From: Marinobacter halodurans
Lineage (GTDB): Bacteria > Pseudomonadota > Gammaproteobacteria > Pseudomonadales > Oleiphilaceae
Direction: 5' to 3'
Assembly: GCF_004327985.1 (NCBI RefSeq)
Contig: NZ_SJDL01000009.1
Location: 83,994-147,993, forward strand
DNA: 64,000 nucleotides
Both the position numbers and the translations under genes were made by a program. Numbering within the stretch: position 1 is the first letter of the stretch; the number at the start of each line of letters is the position of its first letter. Positions 56,071 through 64,000 of this stretch are shown here, piece after piece. The notes under the pieces were generated by a model, which saw only the letters and a program-made list of their open reading frames with translations, had not been told where the DNA came from and searched no databases.

Positions 56071-56613
56071 ATGGATTATTTTTCCGAAAGCATCAAACAG
56101 GCGATCCGCACCGTACCGGACTGGCCCAAGCCCGGCGTCCAGTTCCGTGACATCACCACGGTGCTGCAGGATCGCACGGCATTCCGCAAGCTGATCGACG
56201 CCTTTGTCCACCGCTATCACAGCCAGGACATCGACGCGATTGCTGCCGTGGACGCCCGCGGCTTCATCATCGGTTCCGCCCTCGCCTACGAGCTCAACGC
56301 TAGCCTGGTGCTGGTGCGCAAGAAGGGCAAACTGCCGTTCGATACGCTGGTGGAAGATTACGAACTGGAGTACGGCACGGCGTCTGTGGAGATCCACAAG
56401 GACGCGTTCAATCCGGGCGACAAGGTGGTCCTGGTGGACGACCTGATCGCGACCGGCGGCACCATGCTGGCCGCGGCCCGTCTGATCCGCCGCATCGGCG
56501 CCAGGATCTTCGAAGCGGCGGCGATGATTGACCTGCCGGATCTCGGCGGCTCCGCCAAGCTGCGCGACGAGGGCCTAAAGGTTTACACCGTCTGCGAATT
56601 CGCCGGCGATTGA
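56071..56613 (+). CDS. apt: Adenine phosphoribosyltransferase
   Basis: Salvages adenine to AMP with PRPP. The PRPP-binding motif is [17 protein letters not shown]. The N-terminal [14 protein letters not shown] and [17 protein letters not shown] match the family. At 180 residues it is full length. It probably forms an operon with the purine permease upstream, so that uptake and salvage are linked. Confidence 0.96.
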   Translation: MDYFSESIKQAIRTVPDWPKPGVQFRDITTVLQDRTAFRKLIDAFVHRYHSQDIDAIAAVDARGFIIGSALAYELNASLVLVRKKGKLPFDTLVEDYELEYGTASVEIHKDAFNPGDKVVLVDDLIATGGTMLAAARLIRRIGARIFEAAAMIDLPDLGGSAKLRDEGLKVYTVCEFAGD

Positions 56614-56687
56614 TTTCAGACAATTGATTCCCGCCCCGGGTAGTGGCACTGTGCTGTCCTCCATTGTGTTTGAAGGACAGCACTGCC

Positions 56688-57353
56688 ATGCATCCCTACC
56701 AACATCTCTGGCATACCGGCAACCCGATTGAACTGCCTCTGGGCAAGATTGTCTGCGTCGGCCGCAACTACGCCGGCCACGCAAGAGAGCTGAACAACCC
56801 GGTTCCCGATACCCCCCTGCTGTTCATGAAGCCGGCTACCGCGGCCACGGCCCTGGAGCATCCCATCCGCCTGCCCCAGGGCCGGGGCGACGTCCATTTC
56901 GAAACCGAGCTGGCGGTCCTGGTCGACAAGCCACTGACCAATGCCACCGAAGAGGACGTTCGCGATGCCATCGCCGGTTACGGCCTGGCGCTGGATCTCA
57001 CCCTGCGTGACGTCCAGAGCCAGCTCAAGGCGAAAGGCCAGCCCTGGGAGCGCGCCAAGGCCTTCGACGGCGCCTGCCCGCTGTCGCCGTTTGTACCGGC
57101 CGATGCAGTGGACCACGGCGAGCCGATCCGCTTCACCCTGGACATTGACGATCACCGCCAGCAAACCGGCACCACGGCCGATATGCTGTTCCCGGTGGTT
57201 CCGCTGATTGCCCACATGAGCGAGCACTTCACCCTGATGCCGGGTGACGTGATCCTGACCGGGACGCCCGAAGGGGTCGGACCACTGTACCCCGGCCAGA
57301 AGCTGACCCTGGCGCTGGGCGAAAACATGATGGTGGAAACCAAGGTCGTCTAG
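56688..57353 (+). CDS. Fumarylacetoacetate hydrolase family protein
   Basis: A 221-residue FAH-fold enzyme. Metal-binding acidic residues are seen in VHFETELAVLVDK and the following YGLALDLTLRDVQ, with PGDVILTGTPEGVGPLYPG near the C terminus. Small FAH proteins of this type (YcgM-like) act as acylpyruvate hydrolases or oxaloacetate decarboxylases, or as isomerases in aromatic degradation. The exact substrate is unknown. GAAGGA lies upstream of the ATG. Confidence 0.88.
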   Translation: MHPYQHLWHTGNPIELPLGKIVCVGRNYAGHARELNNPVPDTPLLFMKPATAATALEHPIRLPQGRGDVHFETELAVLVDKPLTNATEEDVRDAIAGYGLALDLTLRDVQSQLKAKGQPWERAKAFDGACPLSPFVPADAVDHGEPIRFTLDIDDHRQQTGTTADMLFPVVPLIAHMSEHFTLMPGDVILTGTPEGVGPLYPGQKLTLALGENMMVETKVV

Positions 57354-57486
57354 GCGGCACTTCACCCATGTGATGCAGGCCCTTCGCCGGGGCCTGCCGG
57401 CCGCGTTAAACTCAGGTTCCCCGACATTCGTACACATTGCCGGGTGGCCGCCGCAGAGCGGTCGAAAAAGGGAGCGAGTGAAGTCG

Positions 57487-58824
57487 ATGGCCAGGAAACC
57501 GGTAACCACACGCAGGGGACGCTTCGTCAGACTCGCGGGCATGACCGCATCGGTGGCTGGACAATACGCCGGCCAACGTGCCCGCCGGCTGTTTGGCCGC
57601 CAGGACGACGAGACCGCCCGCAGTGAACACTACACCCGCATGGCGGGCCAGATTGCCGACACCCTGGGCGAGCTCAAGGGCGCGGTCATGAAGGTCGGCC
57701 AGATTGCCTCCCAGACCCAGGATTTCCTGCCCAAGGAGTTTTCCGACGCCCTGCAGAAGCTGCAGAAAGAAGCGCCCCCGATGCCGTTCGAGGTCATCGT
57801 CGAGCAGATCGAGAGCGAACTGGGCAAAACCATCGGTGAAGCCTTCGAATACCTTCAGGAGAAACCTTACGCCGCCGCGTCCATAGGCCAGGTTCACCGG
57901 GCCCGCCTGCACTCTGGCGAGGACGTCATCGTCAAAGTCCAGTATCCGGGCGTGGATGAATCCTGCGACTCCGACCTGCGGCAGTTGCGCACCGCCCTGC
58001 GCCTCGGCGGGCTGCTCAAGATGCCGAAAGAGAGCGTGGACCAGCTCTTCGGTGAAATCCGCGAACGCCTCCAGGAAGAACTGGACTACGAGAACGAGGC
58101 CCGCAACCTGCACCAGTTTCGCGAATTCCATGCGGACGATCCCAAGGTCCTGATCCCGGCCGTGATCGACAGCCACTCGACCCGCCGCATCCTGACCCTG
58201 GAACTGGTGGAGGGCGACCACATCAGCGAGGTCACCGCCGACCGTTACGACCAGGCCACCGTCAACCACATCGGTACCCGCATCTTCCACACCATGGCGG
58301 ACCAGCTGTTCCGCTTCCACGCCATCCACGGCGACCCGCATGCGGGCAACTTCGCCTTCCGCCCGGACGGCACGCTGATCCTGTACGACTTCGGCTGCGT
58401 CAAGAAGCTCAAACCGGCGATCGTCGAGTCCTACCGCAAGGCGCTGATTGCCGCCCTGAACGAAGACTACCAGGCCCTCGACCGCCACCTGATCGACCTG
58501 GGTGCCCGGGTGGAAAGCCAGCCGGCCGTCGACGAAGCCTATTACGCCATGTGGCGGGACATCCTGATCAAGCCCTTCGACACAGATACCCCCTACGACT
58601 TTGCCGAATCCGAGATCCACAAGGACGTCGCCGCCAAGACCAGTACCGTGTTCAAGTACCTCGACTACTTCAAGCCGCCGGTGGAAAGCCTCTTCATTGA
58701 CCGGATGATTGCAGGCCACTACTGGATGATGAAGCGGCTGGGGGTGCAGGCCGCCTTCCGGCCCAAGCTGGAAACCTATCTCAACCTCGCGGAACACAAA
58801 CCGGATTCGGTTCCGGCCCGATGA
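57487..58824 (+). CDS. ABC1/UbiB-family atypical kinase (AarF-like)
   Basis: A 445-residue member of the UbiB protein-kinase-like family. The diagnostic KVGQIASQTQDFLP (KxGQ) replaces the usual Gly-rich loop, followed by the Ala-rich AAASIGQVHRA. The catalytic block is FHAIHGDPHAGNF and the metal-binding motif is LYDFGCVKK. Family members support ubiquinone synthesis or extraction, but this shorter form without the two C-terminal UbiB membrane helices is less defined. GTG at 57478 is an alternative start. Confidence 0.88.
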   Translation: MARKPVTTRRGRFVRLAGMTASVAGQYAGQRARRLFGRQDDETARSEHYTRMAGQIADTLGELKGAVMKVGQIASQTQDFLPKEFSDALQKLQKEAPPMPFEVIVEQIESELGKTIGEAFEYLQEKPYAAASIGQVHRARLHSGEDVIVKVQYPGVDESCDSDLRQLRTALRLGGLLKMPKESVDQLFGEIRERLQEELDYENEARNLHQFREFHADDPKVLIPAVIDSHSTRRILTLELVEGDHISEVTADRYDQATVNHIGTRIFHTMADQLFRFHAIHGDPHAGNFAFRPDGTLILYDFGCVKKLKPAIVESYRKALIAALNEDYQALDRHLIDLGARVESQPAVDEAYYAMWRDILIKPFDTDTPYDFAESEIHKDVAAKTSTVFKYLDYFKPPVESLFIDRMIAGHYWMMKRLGVQAAFRPKLETYLNLAEHKPDSVPAR

Positions 58825-59127
58825 ATTAAGTTTCCGTCACTAAAATTCACGCCTGGTTTGGCGCTCCAACATTGGTTTGTCACAGCAGCGGCGTTATTCT
58901 CGGTGGTACAGCATCCTCTGACTTGATCCCTTGCCGCGGTGTTACCAGCCGTCGTCGGGGATTGCAGCACAACCGACAGCACGGGACGGCGTCACGCTCG
59001 CCATGCTGTCGCTGTCGATTACCCAAGCCGTACTGACTGAAGGAAAGCTCAAGCAGGCCGTTCTTTCCTGATCCGGTTCGCAGCCCTGTTGCTTGCAGGC
59101 CACATCGATCAGACAAGGAGGAACCCC
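58825..59127. other. Intergenic region before the thiolase gene
   Basis: No convincing gene was found in these 303 bases. The region ends with a strong AAGGAGG ribosome binding site for the thiolase. A minus-strand open frame here (58942 to 59184) overlaps the thiolase start and has no family features. It should hold the promoter of the beta-oxidation pair, but no clear box was seen. Confidence 0.4.
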
Positions 59128-60465
59128 ATGACACAGAGCGTCACACCGGGCGAATCGCCCACCCACACCGGCACAGCGAATCATCCCCGCCGGGTCTATA
59201 TCGTCGACGGTGCGCGAACGCCGTTCATCAAGGCCCGGGGACAGCCTGGGCCGTTTACACCGGTCGATCTGGCGGTGCAGTGCGGGCGCCCGCTGCTCCT
59301 GCGTCAGCCCATGCCGGCCGACGCGTTCGACCAGGTGATCCTGGGTTGCGTCAATGTCCTGCCGGAGGAGATGAATCCCGCACGGATCGCCGCCCTGCGG
59401 TTGGGTATGGGCGAAGCCATGACCGCGTTCACGGTCCAGATCAACTGCGGTTCCGGCATGCAGTCGATCGATACCGCCTACAAGTACATCCGGGATGGCG
59501 ACAGCGACTTGATACTTGCCGGCGGTGCCGAGGCCCTGAGCAAGGCGCCGATGATGCTGACCGAGGACGCCGCCCGCTGGCTGGCCGGCCTGAACGCCGC
59601 CTCATCGCCCCAGGACTATGCCCGTCAGCTCGCCCAGTTCAACCCCATGCAATTCAAGCCGGAAATCAGCCTCGCCAAGGGCCTGACCGATCCCATTGTC
59701 GGGCTGAGCATGGGGCAAACCGCCGAAGTCCTGGCGCAGCAGTTCAATATTACCCGCCAGGCCGCCGATGAGTATGCGGTTTCCAGTCACCAGCGCCTCG
59801 CGCGGGCCCAGGAATCGGGCTGGCTCGACGGCGAAGTCACCCCAGCGATTGCTCCGGACGGCACCCTGTATCAGCAGGACGATGGGGTTCGCCCGGACAC
59901 CTCCGTCGATGCCCTGGCCAAACTCAAACCGGCATTCGAGCCACCCTACGGACAGGTCACCCCAGGCAACAGTTCCCAGGTTACCGACGGCGCCTCCTGG
60001 GTCATCCTGGCGTCGGAAGAGGCCGTGGAAAAATACGGACTGGAGCCGCTGGCCGTCATCCGGGATAGCGAGTGGTCCGCCCTTGATCCGAAAATCATGG
60101 GTCTGGGTCCCACCCTGAGTTCAACGGCCATACTCAAACGCCAGAAATCCGGCCTGAACGATATCGATCTCTGGGAAATCAACGAAGCCTTTGCCGCCCA
60201 GGTCCTGGCCTGCACGGCAGCCTGGGAGGACCCGGAGTTCTGCCAGGTCGCGCTGGGCCTCGATACGCCCATGGGCCGGCTCGACCCCGAACGCCTCAAC
60301 GTCGACGGCGGCGCCGTGGCCATTGGCCACCCGGTCGGCACCAGCGGCAACCGGATCGTACTGCACCTGGTCAATGCCTTGCGCCGCAAGAAGCTCAAAC
60401 GCGGCATCGCCACGGAGTGCATCGGCGGCGGCCAGTCCGGGGCCATGCTGCTGGAAACCGTCTAG
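59128..60465 (+). CDS. Acetyl-CoA C-acyltransferase (FadI-like thiolase)
   Basis: Thiolytic cleavage of 3-ketoacyl-CoA in beta-oxidation. The acyl-accepting Cys is in QINCGSGMQSID. The C-terminal His and Cys are in IGHPVGTSGNR and ECIGGGQSGAM, and NEAFAAQ is also conserved. The 445-residue protein with AAGGAGG before the ATG resembles FadI more than FadA in length. It is followed after 71 bases by a FadJ-like gene, in the same order as fadI-fadJ. Confidence 0.92.
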   Translation: MTQSVTPGESPTHTGTANHPRRVYIVDGARTPFIKARGQPGPFTPVDLAVQCGRPLLLRQPMPADAFDQVILGCVNVLPEEMNPARIAALRLGMGEAMTAFTVQINCGSGMQSIDTAYKYIRDGDSDLILAGGAEALSKAPMMLTEDAARWLAGLNAASSPQDYARQLAQFNPMQFKPEISLAKGLTDPIVGLSMGQTAEVLAQQFNITRQAADEYAVSSHQRLARAQESGWLDGEVTPAIAPDGTLYQQDDGVRPDTSVDALAKLKPAFEPPYGQVTPGNSSQVTDGASWVILASEEAVEKYGLEPLAVIRDSEWSALDPKIMGLGPTLSSTAILKRQKSGLNDIDLWEINEAFAAQVLACTAAWEDPEFCQVALGLDTPMGRLDPERLNVDGGAVAIGHPVGTSGNRIVLHLVNALRRKKLKRGIATECIGGGQSGAMLLETV

Positions 60466-60536
60466 GCGATTCAGTCGCCAATGGCGAACCGCGGATACCT
60501 CATACGGCAAGTCGACCATTTGAAGGGAGGCACATC

Positions 60537-62645
60537 ATGACAGGTCATATTCTCCAATCACTGAGCTCACGTGAAATGGCGCTGGGGCCCTTCGACACCG
60601 GCGAACGTCCCTTCCAGCCGGAAAAAGGCGGAGCCTGGAAGCACTGGCACCTGCGCCGTGATGACCAGGACATCGCCTGGCTGCTCCTGGATAAGGAAGA
60701 AGCCGGCGCCAACGTCCTTTCCGCTGACGTACTCGAAGAGCTGGATTCGGTGGTCAGCGAACTCGAGGACAACGCGCCCAAAGCCCTGGTCCTGCGTTCG
60801 GTGAAAGCCACGGGCTTTTGCATGGGCGCCGACATCTCCGAATTCGAGGCCCTGGAGTCGGAAGACGACGTCATCGACAAACTGTCGCGTGCCCATGCGG
60901 TGACCGACCGGTTCGAGGCCCTGCCCTTCAAGAAGATTGCCCTGATTCACGGCCACTGCCTGGGCGGCGGACTGGAACTGGCCCTGTGCTGTGACTACCG
61001 GCTGGCGATCGCGGGCGCCAAACTGGGCTTTCCTGAAGTGCAGCTGGGCCTGCATCCCGGACTGGGCGGAACGGATCGGTTCACCCGCCTGGTCGATCCT
61101 CTCGAGGCCATGACGATGATGCTGACCGGCAAGAACGCCCATGACAGCAAGGCCCGGAAGCTCGGGCTGGTTGACGACGTGATCCAGGAGCGCCATGCGG
61201 AGGCCGCGGTTGCCGCCGCGGTCCGGGGCGACCTCAAACACCATGGCAACGGCATACGGGAGCGCCTGCTGGCGACACGGCCCGCCCGCCAGTTTGAAGT
61301 CCGCCAGATGCGCAACAAGACCTATAGCAAGGCGCCCCCGGACCATTACCCCGCCCCCAAAGCCCTGATCGACCTCTGGGAACGCCACGGCGGCCACGGG
61401 AAATCCATGCGCAAGGCCGAGATCAAATCCTTCGCCCATTTGCTCAACACCCCGGCATCACGCAACCTGGTGCGGGTTTTCTTCCTGCGCGAGAAGATGA
61501 AGCACGAGACCCGGGCCGATGCAGAGCCGGTGCGTCACGTGCATGTGGTCGGCGCCGGTGAGATGGGCGGCGACATTGCCGGCTGGTGCGCCTTCCAGGG
61601 ATTGCGGGTCAGCCTCTTCGACATGGAGGCGGACAAGATTGCCAACGCCGTCGGGAAACTGACCGCCCTGTGCGAGAAAAAGCACCGTTCCAAGGCCGAG
61701 ACCCGGACCATCCTCGACAACCTGGTTCCAGATTTCGAAAACCAGGGGGCCAGCCACGCGGATCTGGTGATCGAGGCCGTTCCCGAGAGCACCGAGATCA
61801 AGCACAAGGTGTATGCCGACGTGGAGCCGCGGCTTAAAGACGACGCCATCCTCGCCACAAACACCTCCAGCATCCCGCTGGAAAACCTCCAGGAAGGACT
61901 GAAAGCGCCGGAGCGCCTGGTCGGGCTGCACTTCTTCAACCCGGTTGCCAGCATGCCCCTGGTGGAGGTGGTCAGGCACGGCGCCATCTCCGAAACGACA
62001 TACGACCGCGCCCGGGCCTTCACGGGACAGATCGATCGCCTGCCGGCCACCGTCCGGACCGCACCGGGCTTCCTGGTCAACCGTGCCCTGACCCCATACC
62101 TGGTCGAGGCCATGATCCTGCTGGACGAAGGTGTCCAGGCCGAGACGATTGACGCCGTGGCGGAAGATTTCGGGATGCCGATGGGCCCGATCGAACTGGC
62201 GGACCAGGTGGGGCTCGACATCTGCCTGAGCGTTTCCGACATGCTGCGCGACCGGCTGGATACCAACATGCCGGACGCCCCCGAATGGCTGAGATCCCTG
62301 GTTGAGGACGGCAAGCTGGGCAGGAAGACCGGAGAAGGCCTGTACACTTGGGACGACGGCAAGGCCGACAAGAAGGACAAACGGTCCGCGGCGCCGAAAG
62401 ACGCCCTGGACCGACTCCTGCTGCCCATGCTCAACGCCTGCATGACCTGTATCCGGGAGGGCGTTGTTGCGGATGAGGACATCGCCGATGGCGCCATGAT
62501 CTTCGGAACCGGCTTCGCCCCCTTTCGCGGAGGCCCCATGAAGTACGCCCATGACCGCGGCTTCGCCGACATCCGGGAGACGCTGGCGCAACTTGCCGAA
62601 CAGTACGGCGAGCGATTCCGCCCGGATACGGGCTGGGATGGATAA
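60537..62645 (+). CDS. Bifunctional enoyl-CoA hydratase / 3-hydroxyacyl-CoA dehydrogenase (FadJ-like)
   Basis: Two steps of beta-oxidation in one protein of 702 residues. The N-terminal crotonase domain has TGFCMGADISEFE and GHCLGGGLELALCCDYRLA, with the catalytic Glu in GFPEVQLGLHPGLGG. The dehydrogenase part begins with HVVGAGEMGGDIAGW and has NTSSIPLENL and GLHFFNPVASMPLVEVV. It pairs with the thiolase upstream to form a complete trifunctional unit, which may also process acyl-CoAs from the atu pathway (inference). GGGAGG precedes the ATG. Confidence 0.93.
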   Translation: MTGHILQSLSSREMALGPFDTGERPFQPEKGGAWKHWHLRRDDQDIAWLLLDKEEAGANVLSADVLEELDSVVSELEDNAPKALVLRSVKATGFCMGADISEFEALESEDDVIDKLSRAHAVTDRFEALPFKKIALIHGHCLGGGLELALCCDYRLAIAGAKLGFPEVQLGLHPGLGGTDRFTRLVDPLEAMTMMLTGKNAHDSKARKLGLVDDVIQERHAEAAVAAAVRGDLKHHGNGIRERLLATRPARQFEVRQMRNKTYSKAPPDHYPAPKALIDLWERHGGHGKSMRKAEIKSFAHLLNTPASRNLVRVFFLREKMKHETRADAEPVRHVHVVGAGEMGGDIAGWCAFQGLRVSLFDMEADKIANAVGKLTALCEKKHRSKAETRTILDNLVPDFENQGASHADLVIEAVPESTEIKHKVYADVEPRLKDDAILATNTSSIPLENLQEGLKAPERLVGLHFFNPVASMPLVEVVRHGAISETTYDRARAFTGQIDRLPATVRTAPGFLVNRALTPYLVEAMILLDEGVQAETIDAVAEDFGMPMGPIELADQVGLDICLSVSDMLRDRLDTNMPDAPEWLRSLVEDGKLGRKTGEGLYTWDDGKADKKDKRSAAPKDALDRLLLPMLNACMTCIREGVVADEDIADGAMIFGTGFAPFRGGPMKYAHDRGFADIRETLAQLAEQYGERFRPDTGWDG

Positions 62646-62769
62646 GCATGCCGATGCACCCCTTATCGCGCCGTCACTTGGAAAAACCGGCGACAAACCT
62701 GACAATGACGACCTTTCCGTTTACGGGAGCCTCAACCCGGGGCTCCCGCTGGCAACCAGGAGTACAGCC

Positions 62770-63303
62770 ATGAGTCAGGACCAACCCGGCCAACCGCAGC
62801 AGCCCCGCAATGAGCTGGACGAGGATGCCATCGCGTTTGCCGAAGGGATTTTCGACCTGGCCCGCAACGGTGGCACGCAGATGCTCGGCCCCCTGCTGGA
62901 TGCCGGCGTCCCGCCGGACATCCGGACCAGCAGTGGCGACAGCCTGCTGATGCTGGCCAGCTATCACGGCCATCTGGAAACCACACGCCTGCTCCTGGAG
63001 AAAGGCGCCGATCCCGACCTGCCCAACAATCGGCTACAGACACCGTTGGCCGGCGTCGTCTATAAGGGCGAGATGGATATCGTCAATTTGCTGCTGGAAC
63101 ACGGGGCCGGCGTGGATAGTTGCCCCGAAGGCGCCAAGACACCATTGATGTACGCCGCAATGTTCAACCGGGCGGATATGGTCGAACGTCTGCTCAAGGC
63201 CGGCGCCGACCGGGACGCCGTCGACGCCGAGGGCAACACGGCCCTGTCCCTGGCCAGGGCCATGGGCGCTGGGGATGTGATTGGATTGCTCGAGAAACAT
63301 TAA
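62770..63303 (+). CDS. Ankyrin-repeat protein
   Basis: A 177-residue protein with four ankyrin repeats from about residue 45: DSLLMLASYHGHLETTRLLL, TPLAGVVYKGEMDIVNLLLE, TPLMYAAMFNRADMVERLLK and TALSLARAMGAGDVIGLLE. There is no signal peptide, so it should be cytoplasmic. Ankyrin repeats bind other proteins. Small ankyrin proteins near catalases and redox enzymes are common in Pseudomonas (AnkB type), but no such neighbour is present here. AGGAG lies upstream of the ATG. A hairpin follows the stop codon. Confidence 0.88.
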   Translation: MSQDQPGQPQQPRNELDEDAIAFAEGIFDLARNGGTQMLGPLLDAGVPPDIRTSSGDSLLMLASYHGHLETTRLLLEKGADPDLPNNRLQTPLAGVVYKGEMDIVNLLLEHGAGVDSCPEGAKTPLMYAAMFNRADMVERLLKAGADRDAVDAEGNTALSLARAMGAGDVIGLLEKH

Positions 63304-63334
63304 GAGAAACCGCAACCCCCGGTTGCGGTTTCTC
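63304..63334. terminator. Perfect 14 bp hairpin after ankyrin gene
   Basis: GAGAAACCGCAACC-ccc-GGTTGCGGTTTCTC starts directly after the stop codon. The T-tract is weak (GGTTTCTC), so it may be an inefficient terminator or a bidirectional boundary. Confidence 0.6.
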
Positions 63335-63396
63335 GGGCAACGCCCCCCCGGGGTTTTGGTAAGACGTCGCCAGGGAAGGATTCGGGTAACGCGGGC

Positions 63397-63837
63397 TCAG
63401 GCCTGATCCGTCGCCAGCCCGGCGGCCCCGACCTCATCCTCTTCCCTGCGGCGGCGCAACAGCAGCCAGCCCAGCACCACCAGAGACGACGCGATGCCGA
63501 TCGGGCCCACCACACTCAGCGGCAGGCCAAATCCGATTTCCGCCGACAGCAGGTAGGCATTGACCACACCGGTCATGAAGGTAGCCGGAATGGTGCATAC
63601 CCAGTGGAACTTGCCATGGCGCTTGAGCCAGGAGGCAGCCGCCCACAGCATGATCACCGCGGTCATCTGGTTGGCCCAGCCGAAGTAACGCCAGATCACG
63701 TTGAAATCCATCTGGCTGATCACGAACCCGGCGGCAAACAGCGGCAGGGCGATGATCAGGCGCTTGGTGATCGCCTTCTGGTCGAACTTGAGGAAGTCTG
63801 ACAGGATCAGTCGGGCGGCGCGGAAGTAAGCGTTCAT
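63397..63837 (-). pseudogene. C-terminal fragment of carbon starvation protein CstA
   Basis: CstA proteins are polytopic permeases for peptides or pyruvate. Only the last 146 residues are present. They include AARLILSDFLKFDQKAITKR and the highly conserved VIWRYFGWANQM, then three to four membrane helices. Full CstA proteins have roughly 480 to 700 residues. Upstream on the same strand, the frame meets a TGA codon within 30 bases, and an unrelated small gene ends there, so the N-terminal part is missing, not shifted. An ATG exists and the remnant could be translated, but it lacks most of the transport core. Confidence 0.72.
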
Positions 63838-63854
63838 TCCACGACGTAGTTGAC

Positions 63855-64000
63855 CTACTTCACGTCACGTAGTGGCCTCAATAACTCCGGCGAGACCTTG
63901 TATTGCTTGGTGCCATCCTCGGCCAACACGATCACACTCTTGCGGTTGATCTTGGTGACGATCCCCAACACCGGGCCCTCCCGGCCCTCGAAGGTCACCT
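63855..64000 (-). CDS. Small KOW/SH3-like hypothetical protein (5' end outside window)
   Basis: The last 48 residues are visible, including VTFEGREGPVLGIVTKINRK and then SVIVLAEDGTKQYKVSP, ending RPLRDVK. The alternation of short strands with G-x-V-x-x-I-N and D-G-x-x-Y-x-V-S-P resembles a KOW or SH3-like barrel. No specific family was recognised. It ends 17 bases upstream of the CstA fragment start on the same strand. Confidence 0.55.
   Translation of the reverse strand, partial: VTFEGREGPVLGIVTKINRKSVIVLAEDGTKQYKVSPELLRPLRDVK

Noticed and set aside
58942..59184. 80-codon minus-strand frame before the thiolase
   Set aside because: It overlaps the thiolase ribosome binding site and start, and its Cys-rich translation has no recognisable pattern.

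Overview
The window looks like chromosome from a GC-rich, motile gammaproteobacterium, most likely Marinobacter or a close relative. The left half keeps a housekeeping order known from Pseudomonas: nnr-tsaE-amiB-mutL on one strand, then queG, orn, rsgA, motA-motB, a rhodanese with psd, a PilZ-like gene with fimX, serB, parC and finally parE. Accessory genes break this order. No rRNA, tRNA, CRISPR array, phage or transposase gene was seen. The taxonomic call is inference from gene content; no 16S gene is present.

Region 1 to 14,200 holds cell wall and genome maintenance (amiB, mutL), metabolite repair (nnr), tRNA modification (tsaE, queG), RNA turnover and ribosome assembly (orn, rsgA), the flagellar stator (motA, motB), phosphatidylethanolamine synthesis (psd) and a complete set for EF-P beta-lysylation (epmA, efp, epmB). 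Region 14,300 to 30,600 is rich in signalling: a PilZ-like protein, FimX with degenerate c-di-GMP domains, a chemoreceptor and a soluble EAL phosphodiesterase, set among serB, parC, parE, a YceI protein and a cytochrome b561.

Region 30,600 to 38,200 carries two exported systems. One is a subtilisin-family lipoprotein translationally coupled to a PrcB-domain lipoprotein, which recalls the treponemal dentilisin complex. The other is a three-gene TRAP transporter that begins with a lipoprotein resembling the T component of TPR-associated TRAP systems.

Region 38,600 to 50,800 is a full acyclic terpene utilisation cluster, atuR divergent from atuABCDEFGH, for citronellol and geraniol type compounds. 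A palindromic operator lies between the -35 and -10 elements of the atuA promoter. atuB carries an apparent one-base insertion that joins its first half in frame to atuC.

Region 51,400 to 64,000 has a quinone oxidoreductase, a membrane-anchored BLUF photoreceptor, a TRIC-like channel, purine salvage (NCS2 permease plus apt), a fumarylacetoacetase-fold hydrolase, a UbiB-like kinase, a FadI/FadJ-like beta-oxidation pair that could finish atu-derived acyl-CoAs, an ankyrin protein and a truncated CstA.

Intergenic DNA is unusually structured. It holds three copies of a 107 to 110 bp element with compensatory base changes, a second family with 25 to 26 bp inverted ends (one copy enclosing the first element), a 270 bp tandem duplication, and a MITE-like element with nested inverted repeats.
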